Below, one piece after another: positions 35,578 to 47,688 of a stretch of 64,000 nt of DNA. The stretch's first letter is position 1. Each line of letters opens with the position of its first letter. The stretch is from Apiospora phragmitis (lineage: Eukaryota > Ascomycota > Sordariomycetes > Amphisphaeriales > Apiosporaceae), in the NCBI GenBank assembly GCA_038363925.1, contig JAQQWL010000016.1:806001-870000 (forward strand), given 5' to 3'. The notes beneath the pieces were generated by a model. It was given only the letters and a program-made list of their open reading frames with translations, did not search any database and was not told the origin of the DNA. The translations under genes were made by a program, and so were the position numbers.

Positions 35578-36089
35578 TTTTGTTATACCATTGGAAGCAA
35601 CAAAAGGTGCAGGTGAAGAGAGCTGGACGCAATTGTCGACTTCAAGTGAGAAGCAGAAGTGACTAACTGTAAAATTGATGGTCAAAGTACCTTTTCAAGA
35701 GTACTCGATGCGGCATGTGGGGGTGCTTTCCCAGAAAAAAGTCCTGGCTTACACATGTGAACCCATGGTGGGGGATAACAGCTTGGGAAAGATATGCCGT
35801 GCTTTACCGCCTGCTTATCGGAGATACAGTTCCTACACTAAGGTTAAAACAGAGTCCAGTCAGTCAGCGGGTATGCTCACTACTAACCAAGGACTTCGGC
35901 CCTCTAGCTTCATGGCCAATCTTTGGCCAGGTTCACTAGAAGGGTGAGGCATGGGTAGATTTTCAGATTGCATTTGCTAGTACATCCATGGTATGCACTG
36001 CGCTTTGGGTATCGGTACATGAGTGATCTTCATGTCACATCTTAAGCAAAATTGACCTCATCATACTATCTACAGCGAGTCGTTGCGAT
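35578..36089. other. Intergenic between rpc4 and ureD
   Basis: Holds the rpc4 promoter and the 3' region of ureD. No gene is recognised. Confidence 0.5.
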
Positions 36090-37076
36090 TCAACGGACAC
36101 ATAAGAGGGCATCTTCACCAAAGTTTTGCCGAAGGCTACCTTCCTGTGCCAGCATTGAATCGATCCAATCCCGCCCGGCCTCAACAGTTGCTGCCCCGAA
36201 TTTGATAATCACACAACTCCTTACATTGGCAGCTGACCAGAGAACGCCATCTTGGGCTTCTTGTTGAATTCTTGAAGTCCGCCATCTTTCTAAGGCACAC
36301 TGCCTCGTGCCTTTTTCTTTCTCTGCTGCGGTGCGGAAGTCTTTAGCCCCCATCCGGGGCAAAGCCGAGAATTCGGCAAGGAAGAATTCGCCCAGGCTTT
36401 GGGTCAAGGGACCTCGTAGAATTAAAGTACCGAAGATTGCATGCCCATGCATCGTTTCTCGTAGAGGCATTGGATGGGCAGACTCGGAAGTCCCGTCGAG
36501 CAGGACAGTATCCCGCACCAGCAGCCTGTCCTTCAAGCCTGTGTCCTGGTTCTTGAACCATATCTCGTTGCGGCCTGTCCATTTCAAGAGATCCCAGTTC
36601 TCACCTCGCGCAGCCCGACCATGCGTGACCCAATCAAGCAAACACAGTGATGCACTGCCATTCAGATGGAAAACCTGGGTTTGTTCGTACAGACTGCCCT
36701 CAAAGGGCTGTACTGGGTCCGGTAGAAGACACAATGCTGCGCCATCTTGGATGTTGACAGAGAGCTGCTGGCGCGTAATCGTGCCTGGGATAGCGGGCTT
36801 GAAGATTTTGGTGTGTCCTTGAGTCACGATACTTAGACGAGCGAAGGGCTGTATATCGATTTTGAGGTTGACCTGATCCCCGCCCACAAGACCACCCCCG
36901 TAAGACAGCAAAAAGACCACGACGCTCCGCTGGGTAGCCTTGACGGTAGGGGAGATGAGCTTCAGGGGATATTGATAGGTGATACTTTCCAGGGCCGAAA
37001 CATCATGTGGTAGAAGCTTGACCACGATGTGCCCTTCGCCAGCAGCAGATGCTGACTTGGGAAACGGAAAAATCAT
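36090..37076 (-). CDS. ureD: Urease accessory protein UreD
   Basis: UreD is a urease chaperone that, with UreF and UreG, carries nickel into the apo-urease active site in the cytoplasm; it has no enzyme activity of its own. The 328-residue single-exon protein shows the family pattern: YPLKLISPTV near the start, LSYGGGLVGGDQVNLKIDI as the most conserved block, QGHTKIFK, LCLLPDPVQPFEGSLYEQ, WVTHGRAARGE and the terminal RQNFGEDALLCVR. The length is normal and no frameshift is seen. The gene is transcribed away from the cohesin gene at 37711, with 634 bp shared between them. No urease structural or ureF/ureG gene is in the window. Confidence 0.92.
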   Translation of the reverse strand: MIFPFPKSASAAGEGHIVVKLLPHDVSALESITYQYPLKLISPTVKATQRSVVVFLLSYGGGLVGGDQVNLKIDIQPFARLSIVTQGHTKIFKPAIPGTITRQQLSVNIQDGAALCLLPDPVQPFEGSLYEQTQVFHLNGSASLCLLDWVTHGRAARGENWDLLKWTGRNEIWFKNQDTGLKDRLLVRDTVLLDGTSESAHPMPLRETMHGHAIFGTLILRGPLTQSLGEFFLAEFSALPRMGAKDFRTAAEKEKGTRQCALERWRTSRIQQEAQDGVLWSAANVRSCVIIKFGAATVEAGRDWIDSMLAQEGSLRQNFGEDALLCVR

Positions 37077-37710
37077 GGTACCGTCTGAGAGTTAATCGAT
37101 AACGCAGATCGATCGTATCCGGTCGCCACAAATTGAAGGGAGAAATGGCTGACTCTGTTCTACGAGAGCCATTGAGCCGCCAACATTGTTCACAGAGACA
37201 GCGGTTTCGTGTTGAAAGTAATGTGCCCTGAGCATGGACAAAGGCCGCATGCTATCTTCAGATGGGTGTATCATGTACCCCAGCATACTTATCTTAGAAC
37301 GTATATCTTTGGATTAATTAATTGGTCGATTGACATTGATGCTTCTGGAGTTAAAATGGCTACGATTACCTGCTCTTCTAGGTTAACTCAAGCCTGCGCA
37401 CTTACCCAACTAGGCGTCGATTTAGCGTGTCATGCAGTTTGGCCGGGAACAGGAAGGGGGGCTTGGTGCTTGGGGGGCTAAATCAAGCTCAGGCGCGTCG
37501 TTCCAAGACCTCAAGGACATTCATTGCCTGGCTGAGCTGATAATCTCTCCACCAATTTTGGCCAGCTTCCTGATAAACACGTCTTGTCTCATCCCCACCA
37601 AACGAATCCGTCCATGTGTTAACGAACCCAACGCGCAACCCGAATTAGTCGCGCCAACACCCCCATTGTATTTCATTGAAATGATCGCATATCATTGATT
37701 CCATCGTTAA
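37077..37710. other. Divergent promoter region of ureD and the cohesin gene
   Basis: No gene is recognised. The region is moderately AT-rich at its centre (TTAATTAATTGG near 37314-37325). Confidence 0.5.
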
Positions 37711-40700
37711 ATGCCACAGTCACGAGCGCCCCTCATGGAGAGCTCAGATAATAACGCGACGCCCACCCCGTCGGCCGCCGACTCGCGACGACGATCAGGA
37801 CGCGTCGTCAAGGCCCCCAGGAAATACTCACCCGAAGCCTCCCAAGGCGCCCCGTCCAAGCGCAAGAGAGATCAAGAAAACGACGACGAGGATGGAGAGA
37901 ACGAAGACCCAGAGCAGGTGGATGCCGAAGAGGCAACCGGTGATGATATGGATGAAGACCAGAGCGCAGACGAGGACCAGGAACGCGCATCGAGAAAGTC
38001 GAAAGCAAAACCCAAGAAGCCAGCTGCTAAAAGGGCCAAAGTGAATGGAAATGCGCCCCCCGCAGGCGCATCCAACGACGCACCCGCTCCAGCTTTGAGA
38101 TTAGCCAGCAGGCCCAAGAAGAACGTACGAGTAGCCATTGCGCGACGCGACGGCGACGGCTTATATGGTAGGATACATGACCCCCACGACAAACGCTGTG
38201 AAGTCGATGCTAATGCGCTGCGCAGCCGAAATCTTCGCGTCTGGCGACTCCTCCGATGATGTAGCTTCCCACTGGTTCAAGCGCTACCAGCAGAATGAGG
38301 CCCAGGCTCTGACAGATCTGATGAACTGCGTACTTCTTGCTGCTGGATGCGATCAGCAGTTGACCGAGGATGATATCCAAGACCCGGAAAACTCGGCAAA
38401 CAAGTTATCGGAGCTTGAAGAAGCCTATGAGCAGACCAGCATTTCCGACTACCCCCTAATCTCGAGAGCCAAAAGCAGCAAGAACTTCCGGGAGCAGCTT
38501 GTGGGCTTCTTCGATTCACTCGTTAGTCTCATCCACCAGACGGATGTTCTATACACAGACGACAGTCTCTTGGAAAATGTTCAGAGATGGGTTGGAACCA
38601 TGTCGTCGTCGGCACTGCGGCCCTTTCGGCACACAGCCACCACTGTCGGATTGGCACTTCTCACGGCTCTGATTGATGTGACGAAGCAACTAGATGAGCG
38701 TATCACCAAGTCCAATTTGTCTCTTCAGGCCGAGTCGACCCGCAGAAGCAAGAACAAGAACTTGGTTGCAAGTACCCAGAAAGCCTTGGACGCAGCCAAC
38801 CAGAACCGCCAGATCATTGATGAAAAGGTTAAAGACCTCTTCAACATTGTATTCGTCCATAGGTACCGTGATATCGACTTCAAGATCCGGTCGGAGTGTG
38901 TCGAAGCACTCGGGACTTGGATTTGCACCTTGCCTACTGTCTACATGGCCCCTGAGTATTTACGCTACCTGGGCTGGCTACTGTCTGACGTTGCCGTAGC
39001 CACTCGCCACGAAGTCCTGAAACAACTTGGCAGGGTCCTGAAGCGTGATGCAGAGAAGCTTGCTCACTTCATTGACCGTTTCAGACCGCGCTTGGTTGAG
39101 ATGGCGACTACAGATGCTGACATCGGTGTGCGTGTCGCTGCCATAGCTGTCGTTGACGTTCTTAGGTCTTCGGGCATGTTAGAACCAGAAGAGGTCGATG
39201 CTATCTGCAAGTTGCTTTTCGATACCGAAGTTAGAATTCGCAAGGCTGTCGTACCTTTCTTCGCCGCCCTCGTTGGGGAGTTTATTGACAACAAGGTCGA
39301 CGAGATTGGCGATAGTGATGCCATCGATGATGTCTTTGGCGATGAAGACGAAGAGAACATGGAGTCTCTCCGAAGAGACTGGATCAACATCAAGGCCCTC
39401 GCCGAGAACCTCGCGGTATACAACTCGCAACTCGATGAGGAGCAGGATGAGATCCGACATGGTTTGGACGTTGCTGCCGATGTGGTGAACGCGAGCGTAC
39501 CAGAGACCCGTATTGCTCTGGCTACGCAAGCGTTATATGAGAAAATGGCGGAAATCAACAACTGGCAGGTTCTCGCTGGTTACCTGCTCTTCGACCACAC
39601 AACAAGTTCGAGATCTAAGAAGTCAAAAACGAATTCGGTAGAAGCGGCCATAAGGAAAGCTGTTGCCCCAACCTCAGCAGAAGAAGCTATATTGCTGGAA
39701 GTCCTGGCCACTGCAGTGAGAGAAAGCCTTGTTCAAAGTGGTGGTGATCATGATAAAACAAGGAGAAGACCTGGCAGGCTCGATGCCGACGCCCAAGAGG
39801 ATTCTGGCGTGCAGCTTGCTACAATCATCCCCAACCTGCTCAACAAATTCGGCTCGGATCCGTACGTTGCTGGTACTATCCTCCGCCTTGAGCATTACCT
39901 TGATCTCGACGTATTCCAGCAACTACGTCAGAACTCGGCAACATATGATAAGCTCTTAGATGAGGTCACAACACAATTTAGCAAACATGTCGACCAAAGC
40001 GTGCTCAATGAAGCAGCTACCGCGTTCATTCATGCTCGACAGTACGAAGAGCTTGAAGAGCTTGTGGACAGCAAACTTTCAAGTCTGTGGGATAATTCCA
40101 TCAATTCGTTACGGAACTTTGAGAAGACCTGCGAGCTCACTGTGCGCGGAAATCTCGACCGTGCAGCGCTTATAGAGCTTGCCAACGTTCTGAAGAAGAT
40201 TGGAAAGCTGGCGATGGTAGCGGACTGCGTAGAAATCCTTGAAACCCCCGGAAGCGCGAGCGATTACAGCGATCCGCCTATCAAGCTTTTGGTAGGCATT
40301 GTGTACAGGGGTTACCTCTCAGAGCCTGACGATGACCTCGACGACCCCGAAGATGAAGTCGTGGCCTTCGCCATCAAGTGCTGCCAGTTCTATCTGATGT
40401 GGAAGGTTCGCAGGGTACAACAGGCAGTGCAAAACGAGGAGGATCTTGCCGATGAGGACATCAACCAACTAGTAGCACTCCGCAAAGAGCTTGTGAATAA
40501 CCTCATAAAGACGCTGTCATCTCGCGGGTTCAACGACGATCTGCGGCTTTCGAGCACCGGCAGCGCCTGCGATTGCTGCGCCATGTTTGTGTTTCTGCGC
40601 CCGATACTAGAGGGACCGCAGGCAGAGAAGTATGGAGCATTGGCAGGTTTACTCGAAGAGCTTCCGTCGGCTCTGATCCCCGCTGAAATCATTCCTATAT

Positions 40701-41296
40701 TCGATGCCGCGGAACGTGCATATGCCAAGCGCGCCCACAAAGGCTTGAACGAACCTTCGCAGAACGAGGACCCTCTTGACGACGACGAGCCGCCGGAAGA
40801 CGACGAAGACGAGGATCTGACGGAACAAGAGCGGCAAGCGGCAGAGCTCAAATCAGAGAAGATCTTATGCGAACTCACGGGAAAGCTAGTTCTTGGTATC
40901 TTGGCTAAGGTGATTGACGCTACCGGACCGCACGCGGGCAAACTGAGAAAACGCCTCAACCGGAACAAGACCAAGCTCGGCCCCAACTACCGAGAAGTCG
41001 TCGCGTTCCTTGATGAAGACCATCTCCGTGAAGTAAGAGGAGCAGGAAGGAAGAAGTCGTCCAAGGCAAAAGCCAAGGACGGTGCAGCCGCGGCCAAGAA
41101 ACCTGCCAAGAGCGCCGAGATAGCTATAGATGACGACGACGAGGAGGCCAATCCTTTTGAGGACGATGAGCCGGAAGAGGGTTCTGCTGAGGATCTACGA
41201 AACAGGGAGCTGCTCGAGGATCCGATCGAAGATGACGAGGAAGAGGAGGGGCCTGCAGCTGAGCCGATGGAGGATGAAAGTGTCCTGGGCGATTAG
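37711..41296 (+). CDS. scc3: Cohesin subunit SA/STAG (Scc3/Psc3)
   Basis: This HEAT-repeat protein binds the Rad21/Scc1 subunit and holds cohesin on chromatin for sister-chromatid cohesion. Exon 1 (37711-38167) encodes a disordered, basic and acidic N-terminus with RRSGRVVKAPRKYSPE. A 58-bp intron (38168-38225) precedes exon 2 (38226-41296); the join gives GDGLYAEIFASGDSSDDVAS and HWFKRYQQNEAQALTDLMN, the start of the STAG domain. HEAT repeats follow (RYRDIDFKIRSECVEALGTW, EYLRYLGWLLSD) and the C-terminus has acidic and Lys-rich tracts (DDDDEEANPFEDDEPEEG). The total is 1175 residues, normal for fungal Scc3. An in-frame ATG at 37735 is an alternative start. The gene is intact over 3.5 kb. Confidence 0.92.
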
Positions 41297-41972
41297 GCGT
41301 GGATGGGCAGGGCTGTGGCTATTTGAGAACATGTAATAATCGAATGGCCACATGTGTACGAATGAGCGGGCGGCCTGAAGCCGTTGTTACTAGGATAGAT
41401 GAGCCTTACGACTTGACTGGGGCGGGGATTTTCCAAGATCGCTGCAAAATGGCGTACTGAGTTTGTGATTATATTATGTTACTATCCTTCTGACTTCTGA
41501 ATATAATGCTTGCTAAGACCAGACGGGACGAAACTCGACGAGACGAGAGTCGATATTGCTTGCCTTGGGCCAATGATTGCGTTCCGTTGCCTGCAAGCAT
41601 GTGATGCTGCTCTATTACTTACTATATCGAATCGGGTAAATGGGCCTGCCACCGAAAACCCCTACCCGCCAATGGACGGGGGTGTCCGGTATCGAAGCAT
41701 CGATTTGACAGCTTGGCGCTTGACTTGATTGACACAATCCCAGGCAGATACTCAGGGGCGCGCCCGAGGTTTAATCAAAACAAGTAAGGATAAGTAGATA
41801 AGAAGAAAGAGCAATGGGTAGGCCTGTCGATCCAACCCAATCTGGCCCGTCTAATCGAGAAGAGTCACCCATAGTATACATGTACCTACCTCCCTCTCTA
41901 CCTACCTGTCGCATCGCCCACTACTTGTCGCTGCATTCCAATGACATGATGAGTTGAGAAACCCAACTCCCC
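41297..41972. other. Intergenic
   Basis: No gene is recognised. ACCTACCTCCCTCTCTACCT near 41882-41905 is a pyrimidine-rich stretch ahead of the next gene. Confidence 0.5.
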
Positions 41973-43408
41973 ATGGCTGCGGCAATCTCAAAAGTGCCAC
42001 TGCTTTTGCAGCCAAGAACCAGAGTGTTCTTTGCGCTGTGGTCCGTTGTCTCACTTGTTCTGTTCTTGTATCATGGCGTTCCTGCTTTGCGCTACCACCT
42101 CTTCCAAATCTCTTCGTCTGAGCGACCGCAGTATGACTTTACCAACGGTCTGTTCGACAACACCTTCCTAACAGTCGGTACTAGTACTACCGCTGCTACT
42201 AGTAATGGTGTCACCACCGTCGCCCTTACTGCCCCGTCGTCGTCTCGGGAGAGCCGCATAGCCGACGCGCTGCGCGACCGCAATGTTACGGTGCACGTGG
42301 TGCTCGCGACGCGCGCCCAGGACGACGTCTCGTGGGCGACAGATCCGGGCCGCCTCCGCATCCCCGGCGCGGCCAACCTGCGGGGTCATTCGTTATGTGT
42401 CGGACGCGCCCGATGCGCCCTACCGCCCGCCCGTCCTCAACAAGGGCCGCGAGGCCCTCATATACCTGACCTACCTGCACGACTTCTACGACGACCTCCC
42501 CGACGTCGCCATCCTCGTGCACGCCGAGGACTACGCCTGGCACGCCGAGCCCGCGCTGGGCACCAGCATGTCGACGATGCTGTCGCGCTTCGACCTGCGC
42601 GAGATTCTCGACGACCCCCCTGCCAGCGACGATAAGTACGAGACCCAGACGAAGAGCCGCCACGCTCGGCTGGGCAGGGAACTGGACCAAAGAGGAACTG
42701 GCGATCGCGACGGTCCTGGGTTGAAGAGAAAAGACTCGGGCAGGCACGGTTACGCCAACCTGAGAACGAGCTGGCTCCACGCCTGTCCCGACTGGATCAA
42801 CACGACCAAGCCGCCCGAGGAGAGCGTGAAGCAAGAGGAGCCTTACATGCGGGACGCGTTTCTTGCGAACTTCGGCCCCGGCGACGACATCTATTCCCAA
42901 CAAAAAGGTCAAGGCCAGCCACAACTACAGGTGCCCGAGATCCTGGCCGGCCCATGCTGCTCGCAGTTCGCCGTGAGTCGAGCCGCGGTGCGCCGCCGGC
43001 CGCGGTCGCAGTACAAGCGGAGCCAGGACTTCCTGGCGACGACGCCGTGGTCCGACTACATCGCGGGGCCGCACGTGGGAGCACCTGTGGCCGTACCTGT
43101 TCCGCGGCGCGGCGCGCGACTGCCCCGTCGAGTGGAAGGCGCTATGCCGCCTGTACGGCGTCTGCTTCGCGTCGGCCGAGGCGCAGGCGCGCTGGGCGGA
43201 CCGCTGGCGCGAGCGCGAGGCCCTGCGCGAGCCGCTCGAGTTCTGGCGCGAGCTGGGCCACCCCCGCGTCGCGGCGCGCGCGCGGAGCCGGATGCGCGAG
43301 CTCGGCGGCTGGCTGCGCAAGAGCCTCGAGGCCGCGGTCCGGCGCGGCGAGGACGTCGAGGGGGTGGGCTGGGATGGCGTGGGGGACGTGTACGAATTGG
43401 GAGAGTAG
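41973..43408 (+). CDS. DUF3431 family protein, type II membrane anchor, two frameshifts
   Basis: The N-terminus has one signal-anchor helix (about residues 18-38, FFALWSVVSLVLFLYHGVPA), then a linker and the DUF3431 domain: VHVVLATRAQDDVSWA, IRYVSDAPDAP, NKGREALIYLTYLHDFYDDL PDVAILVHAEDYAWH, YANLRTSWLHACPDWINTT, SVKQEEPYMRDAF, PEILAGPCCSQFAVSR, and TWEHLWPYLFRGAARDCPVE with CRLYGVCF near the end. The family is fungal and I know no proven function; the layout resembles a lumenal enzyme such as a glycosyltransferase, but this is inference. The frame is broken twice by +1 in G4 runs, at 42382-42385 and 43065-43068. Removing one G at each gives 477 residues to the stop at 43406-43408. The region is very GC-rich (42240-43400). 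Confidence 0.85.
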
Positions 43409-44124
43409 GAAGGGCTGGATAGCAGTTGTTAAAGTTTCGGCGCTCTGTAAAATAACACACCCCTATCAATGCAGGCAGACAGCATTTTCTTTGAGGGTCC
43501 GCTCGGGAACGATTAATGGAACATGAACGGGCATTGGCCTCACAATATTGGATCCTTCATTGTCCGGTCCGAATCCACCCCCACAAGGTTGATATGCTAG
43601 ATTTACCCAGCTCCGTCTGCATATTGAATCCATCGAGAGGAGAAAGTGGCACATCGAATCAACATCTTGACTCGGAGTAGGCGAGAACCTACGAAGTTGG
43701 CCTGGGGATGTTTGAGTAGAGTAGGTAGCCAGGCGTTCTGATAAGATCATGGCGTAATACGAGTTCGCCAAGGCCCCTAATGAACCTAGACCAACAATAA
43801 TCCAAGAACACATCCATTCGAGCAAGTCCTTCTAAGAATTAAGGGTACAGTACTTATATTCTTCAGGCGACCCTCATGTCGCGGACGGAATGCCATGTCC
43901 GTTCTCTAATGCTACCTCCTTGATGAACTCGGGCTCGGGTAGAAGAATATGATGGCCCAAGTCGGGAAGATACATCAATACGGTGCCTAGCACGAGACCT
44001 CACCTCACCAGCAAACGCCTACCTAGATACAGCAAAGGGGGTATATATGCGCTTGAAAAGAACATTCCCAGCAACAGTCAACATCGTCCCCGTCGTTTTC
44101 TAGTGTGTACTATAGAAACACCCA
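43409..44124. other. Intergenic between convergent genes
   Basis: A minus-strand frame of 119 codons (43466-43825) has no family features and is not called. Composition drops sharply from the GC-rich gene before it. Confidence 0.5.
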
Positions 44125-46304
44125 TCACCGAACCCTGGTCCCAAAGAGCTTGAAAAGTCTCTGATAGCGCTTGCCCTCGCCTGCATCACACTTCGTTGGA
44201 TCGGATTTGGGCATCTCAAGGCCGTACTGCTGTAGGCAACAAGTGAACGGCTTGTTGGATACCTTGGCCATCGGTCGATGACCACCAGGCTGGTTTGGGC
44301 TAGCCTGCTCAGCCTCATTGTCGGAACTGTCAGGTGGCGGCTCGAGTGCATTTGCGCGTCGGATGGATTCGAGATGGGCGTCATACTCGGGTCTCTTACA
44401 CTCTTCCAAATTGCCCCAGAGCTTGAAGAGCTGCTCGCGGAGTTGCGAGAGTTGGTCTGGATCAGCGTGCAGACTAAAGAAACGCGGTTAGCGATGGTAT
44501 ACATAAGGAAAGACACTGCATCGTTCTCAGCTTACTCTACTGCATCTATATTGGTAAGTTGCTGTGCCTCGTAGTTATCAACCAATGCCCATATTCGTTC
44601 CGGCTTTTCGCCCTTTGCTTTGGGTGAGGCGTCCTCAAGTTCGAGGGCGAACCGCCACTCCCAGGTCTTTCGAGCAGCAAAGTTGTCCAAAGTCCCGTCC
44701 TGGCCATCAGATTCGGACTCCGAAGCTCCGTCATAATCGGAAAGACAGTCGAACTCTGTCACTTTCCTCCAGGCCGCGAAGTCCTCGAGTCTGCGTGGCC
44801 GGAAGTCAACAACTCGAACATTGGCTCTGAACTTGATATTCGTAAATGGCAGTGCCACATGCTCTTCCCCATTTATCCCGGTGCGTTTCCACGATGCACC
44901 ATCCAGTATCCGGTCGAGTGAGGAAACGGGCTGGTCCTCGCTTTCACATGTGACTTGTTTATTGAGGCCCAACATCTCTGCTTTCTGGACTTGCTGCTTC
45001 TCGACTTTCTGCTCAACCTGAGCACGCTGTAGCTTCCGCCTTTGTTTTGAGTTGAGCTTTACAGGAGGTTCTCCATTGCCCTTCCTCTTTCCGCCTTTAG
45101 TTTTGAAATCCTCGTCTTTCGTAAAGGCTTTCTTTTGTTGCTTCACCTTCTTGTTGTATTCAAGTTTGCGCTTGATGGCTTCTTTCAGTCGTGGGTCTAC
45201 ATCTTCTGAGGAGCCACTCAATTCAAGGACTTCAAACCCCAGCCTTGAAGGATACTGTCTGTCTTCCCTTAAGAACCCCTCCAGGTTACCCCCATTTCGC
45301 CCGAATTTGACTTGAAGGTTACGCAACTTAATCCACTTCCCTGCTCTGACCTGGCTCCGAAGGTGCCTGGCGTGGGGCTCCCAGCAAGTCAGTTGCACGC
45401 AACGCCTTCCAAACGGGCCAGGCCAGCCCAGCATCGTTGGGTTTTGAAACCCCGATGTATATCCATAGGGATCACCGTCACGGCCAGAATCAGCGTTTGA
45501 AGAGTCCCAGGAATGATTGAAGAAGTCTTTGTTTTCGGTGTAGTCGGTCACCCACATAGTAACTTTGTCGAGGAAGTCGTAAGGGTCCTTGGTGACTTCA
45601 ACAATCAGATCGTAGAATCCGCCATCGCCAACGTCTTTCAGCAAGCTGAACTTCTCCCTTATGTTGAGTGATCTGCTGGCTTGCTCCTCAAACTCGATTT
45701 GGGTAGGGAGCGTGTCCTTGTTCAAAGCATGATACATCCACGAGACATATTCGTGCTCTTTGTCCCCAGGTTGCTTTGTCTTGAATCCAATCCGAGGTTT
45801 CAGGGCGTCTTTGGCGGACTTTGGTGGCATGGGAATGGCGGAAGCTGAGTATACATATATCTCGGTCTTGAAGTTGCTGAGCAGTTGTATTTCAGACCTG
45901 TAGGTTTGTACCTTTGCTGACATTATCAGCACGGCATCCCTGTAACCTAGTCTCGGCATGTCCTTTTCAGGGCAGAACACGCTTATGATGATTCCGGTGG
46001 TTTCATTCGCGTCCTCTGTCGATTTGTCGAAAATAGTTATGGTGCATTTCCAATCTGTATATACCATTAGCGAGGGTCGCTCTGCTCTTTGTTGATCAAC
46101 GGCAATGATAAGACTCGACCCACCTGTATTCCTCGTTGGTATAGGAGGCCTCACATCTCGAACGACACCAATTACGTTTACAAGCGAGTCTTTGGCTATG
46201 AGATCTTCGCTCAAGACATCATGGATGCTTTTGAAAGTAGGCGGCAGCGGCCTATCGGCTAAGACACTGTGAGAAGCAGAGCTCGAAACTTCTCGACCCG
46301 CCAT
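44125..46304 (-). CDS. pot1: Protection of telomeres protein 1 (Pot1), telomeric ssDNA-binding
   Basis: Pot1 binds the single-stranded 3' overhang at chromosome ends and is part of the shelterin-like complex. Exon 1 (46304-44536) and exon 2 (44473-44125) flank a 62-bp intron and give 705 residues. The first OB fold (about residues 22-165) is clear: FKSIHDVLSEDLIAKDSLVN VIGVVRD, CTITIFDKST, ISVFCPEKDMPRLGYRDAVL and IQLLSNFKTEIYVYS. The second DNA-binding part lies at about 230-370 (FYDLIVEVTKDPYDFLDKVT, GKWIKLRNLQVKFGRN). A basic Lys-rich linker follows, then a C-terminal domain (VALPFTNIKFRANVRVVDFR) probably contacting a Tpz1/TPP1-like partner. The ATG at 46304 (MAGREVSSSASH) is preferred over the one at 46364, which reads through a CATACG microsatellite. 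Intact. Confidence 0.9.
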
Positions 46305-46323
46305 TGCGCCTCTACTTGCAATG

Positions 46324-46346
46324 CATACGCATACGCATACGCATTC
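46324..46346 (+). repeat. CATACG-type microsatellite
   Basis: About four units of GCATAC, the last degenerate (GCATTC), in the probable leader of pot1. It is not a telomeric repeat. Confidence 0.8.
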
Positions 46347-47230
46347 GCGTGTAGATGTTGGCAAGTGTAAGCTACGAGAAGATGCAAAATTAAGAGAAAG
46401 TAAGCAGTGGCTTCATGGATGATAGCCAGCTTGTCTAGTAAAATGGAATGGGCGCGACTTGACGCGTCCCAGTGCACTTAAAGCAACCTTGGTGGGCGCG
46501 AGTTTGTCACGGCTCGCTCATGGGTCACGTGAGCTTTAGGTAAGCCCGGATGGCGGTTAGCTTGCCCCCCCTCCTTCCGACTTCGTCCCCCTTCCCCCAA
46601 GTCATTTGTGCCTAGGTCGCCTACAGAACCTACGTAGATGGTGGGGTAATATCAAGCGCAAAAAGGATAGAAACATCGAAGGCATGAATCGCGGCATGTA
46701 AGAGGGAGGGAACGACGCAGAGATAAGAGGCTACTTCCGTATTGGTCGTAAGTAAGTAGGTAATGTAGGTACATACCATAGGGAGGCTATTAGGTGGTTT
46801 GCATCAACTTTGCTTGCATTGGCATGCCTGCCGGCTCTGTCTTTGCTTCTTTGTTTTCAATGTTCCCGTCCCAGACAGGCTCCTCTGATCTGGCAAACTA
46901 GAAACTCTATCTGACAGGCTTCTCAAAAGAAGGATAGAAAAGATTTCATGATAATAGACAGACACGTGTAACAAACGTTCGGGGTTTGGTACCTTTTCCA
47001 TCATCGGTGGTGAGGCTGCTTTAGTCCCTTAACCTTATTAGCTAGTGCTTGCAGCTGTTCTGAGATTTTCCATTTGCAGTGAAGCAGGCATCCGATCGAT
47101 TCAATGAAAGGGTTCTTTCCAGTAACCTGAAAAGCGCCCCCCAAAATCCGGGCTCTTTGCCGCCCATGCCCCCCTCACACATTACATATTTCTAGTCCGC
47201 CTGAGTCTTCGACCCGAGTACTGCACAATA

Positions 47231-47258
47231 GAGGAGAGAGAGAGAGAGGGAGAGAGAA
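47231..47258 (+). repeat. GA microsatellite
   Basis: An interrupted GAGAGA tract in the promoter region of importin alpha. Confidence 0.85.
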
Positions 47259-47688
47259 ACCCTTCAGTAATATTACCCCCTCCCTCCCTTTGGCAATTTC
47301 TCTTTTTCTCCTACCCAGACACACATCCAATTTTTGCGGCTCCATCAGCCTTCCAGTACTTTTTTTTCTTTCTTCTCAAGAAGGCATCATAATCTGCTGA
47401 CCCCTCGTCACCTGCCGGGCTACGCATTTCTTGTCTGTCAAAGTCTGGTCAATTTCCCAGGCCATTGCTACCAACTTTGCCTTAAGCTACTTCGGTAAGG
47501 CAATAAACAAGAAAAGGCGGGGTCTTTCCAGACGGACCCCTGGGGACTTTACTACATACTTTGCCTGAGAAACCAAAACAAAATTCCCTTCTCATCAACA
47601 CAACTCCCTCACTACTCAACTCCATCTTGCGAGCCACACACCCCATCAACCAGATTGCTGTGCGCCGTACTGAAACTCTACCGCAACC

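Larger units (their letters stand above)
46305..47688. promoter_or_regulatory. Divergent promoter region of pot1 and importin alpha
   Basis: Contains a CATACG microsatellite (46324-46346) just upstream of pot1, a GA microsatellite (47231-47258) and TC-rich tracts before the importin gene. No gene is recognised in this 1.4 kb. Confidence 0.5.

Noticed and set aside
42286..42924. 212-codon minus-strand open frame inside the DUF3431 gene
   Set aside because: Shadow of the GC-rich DUF3431 coding region; no motif.
43466..43825. 119-codon minus-strand open frame between DUF3431 and pot1
   Set aside because: It has a hydrophobic start but no family pattern or clear promoter; kept as non-coding.
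46324..46346. CATACG repeat beside the telomere-protein gene, possibly an interstitial telomeric repeat
   Set aside because: The unit is not TTAGGG-like on either strand; it is an ordinary microsatellite.
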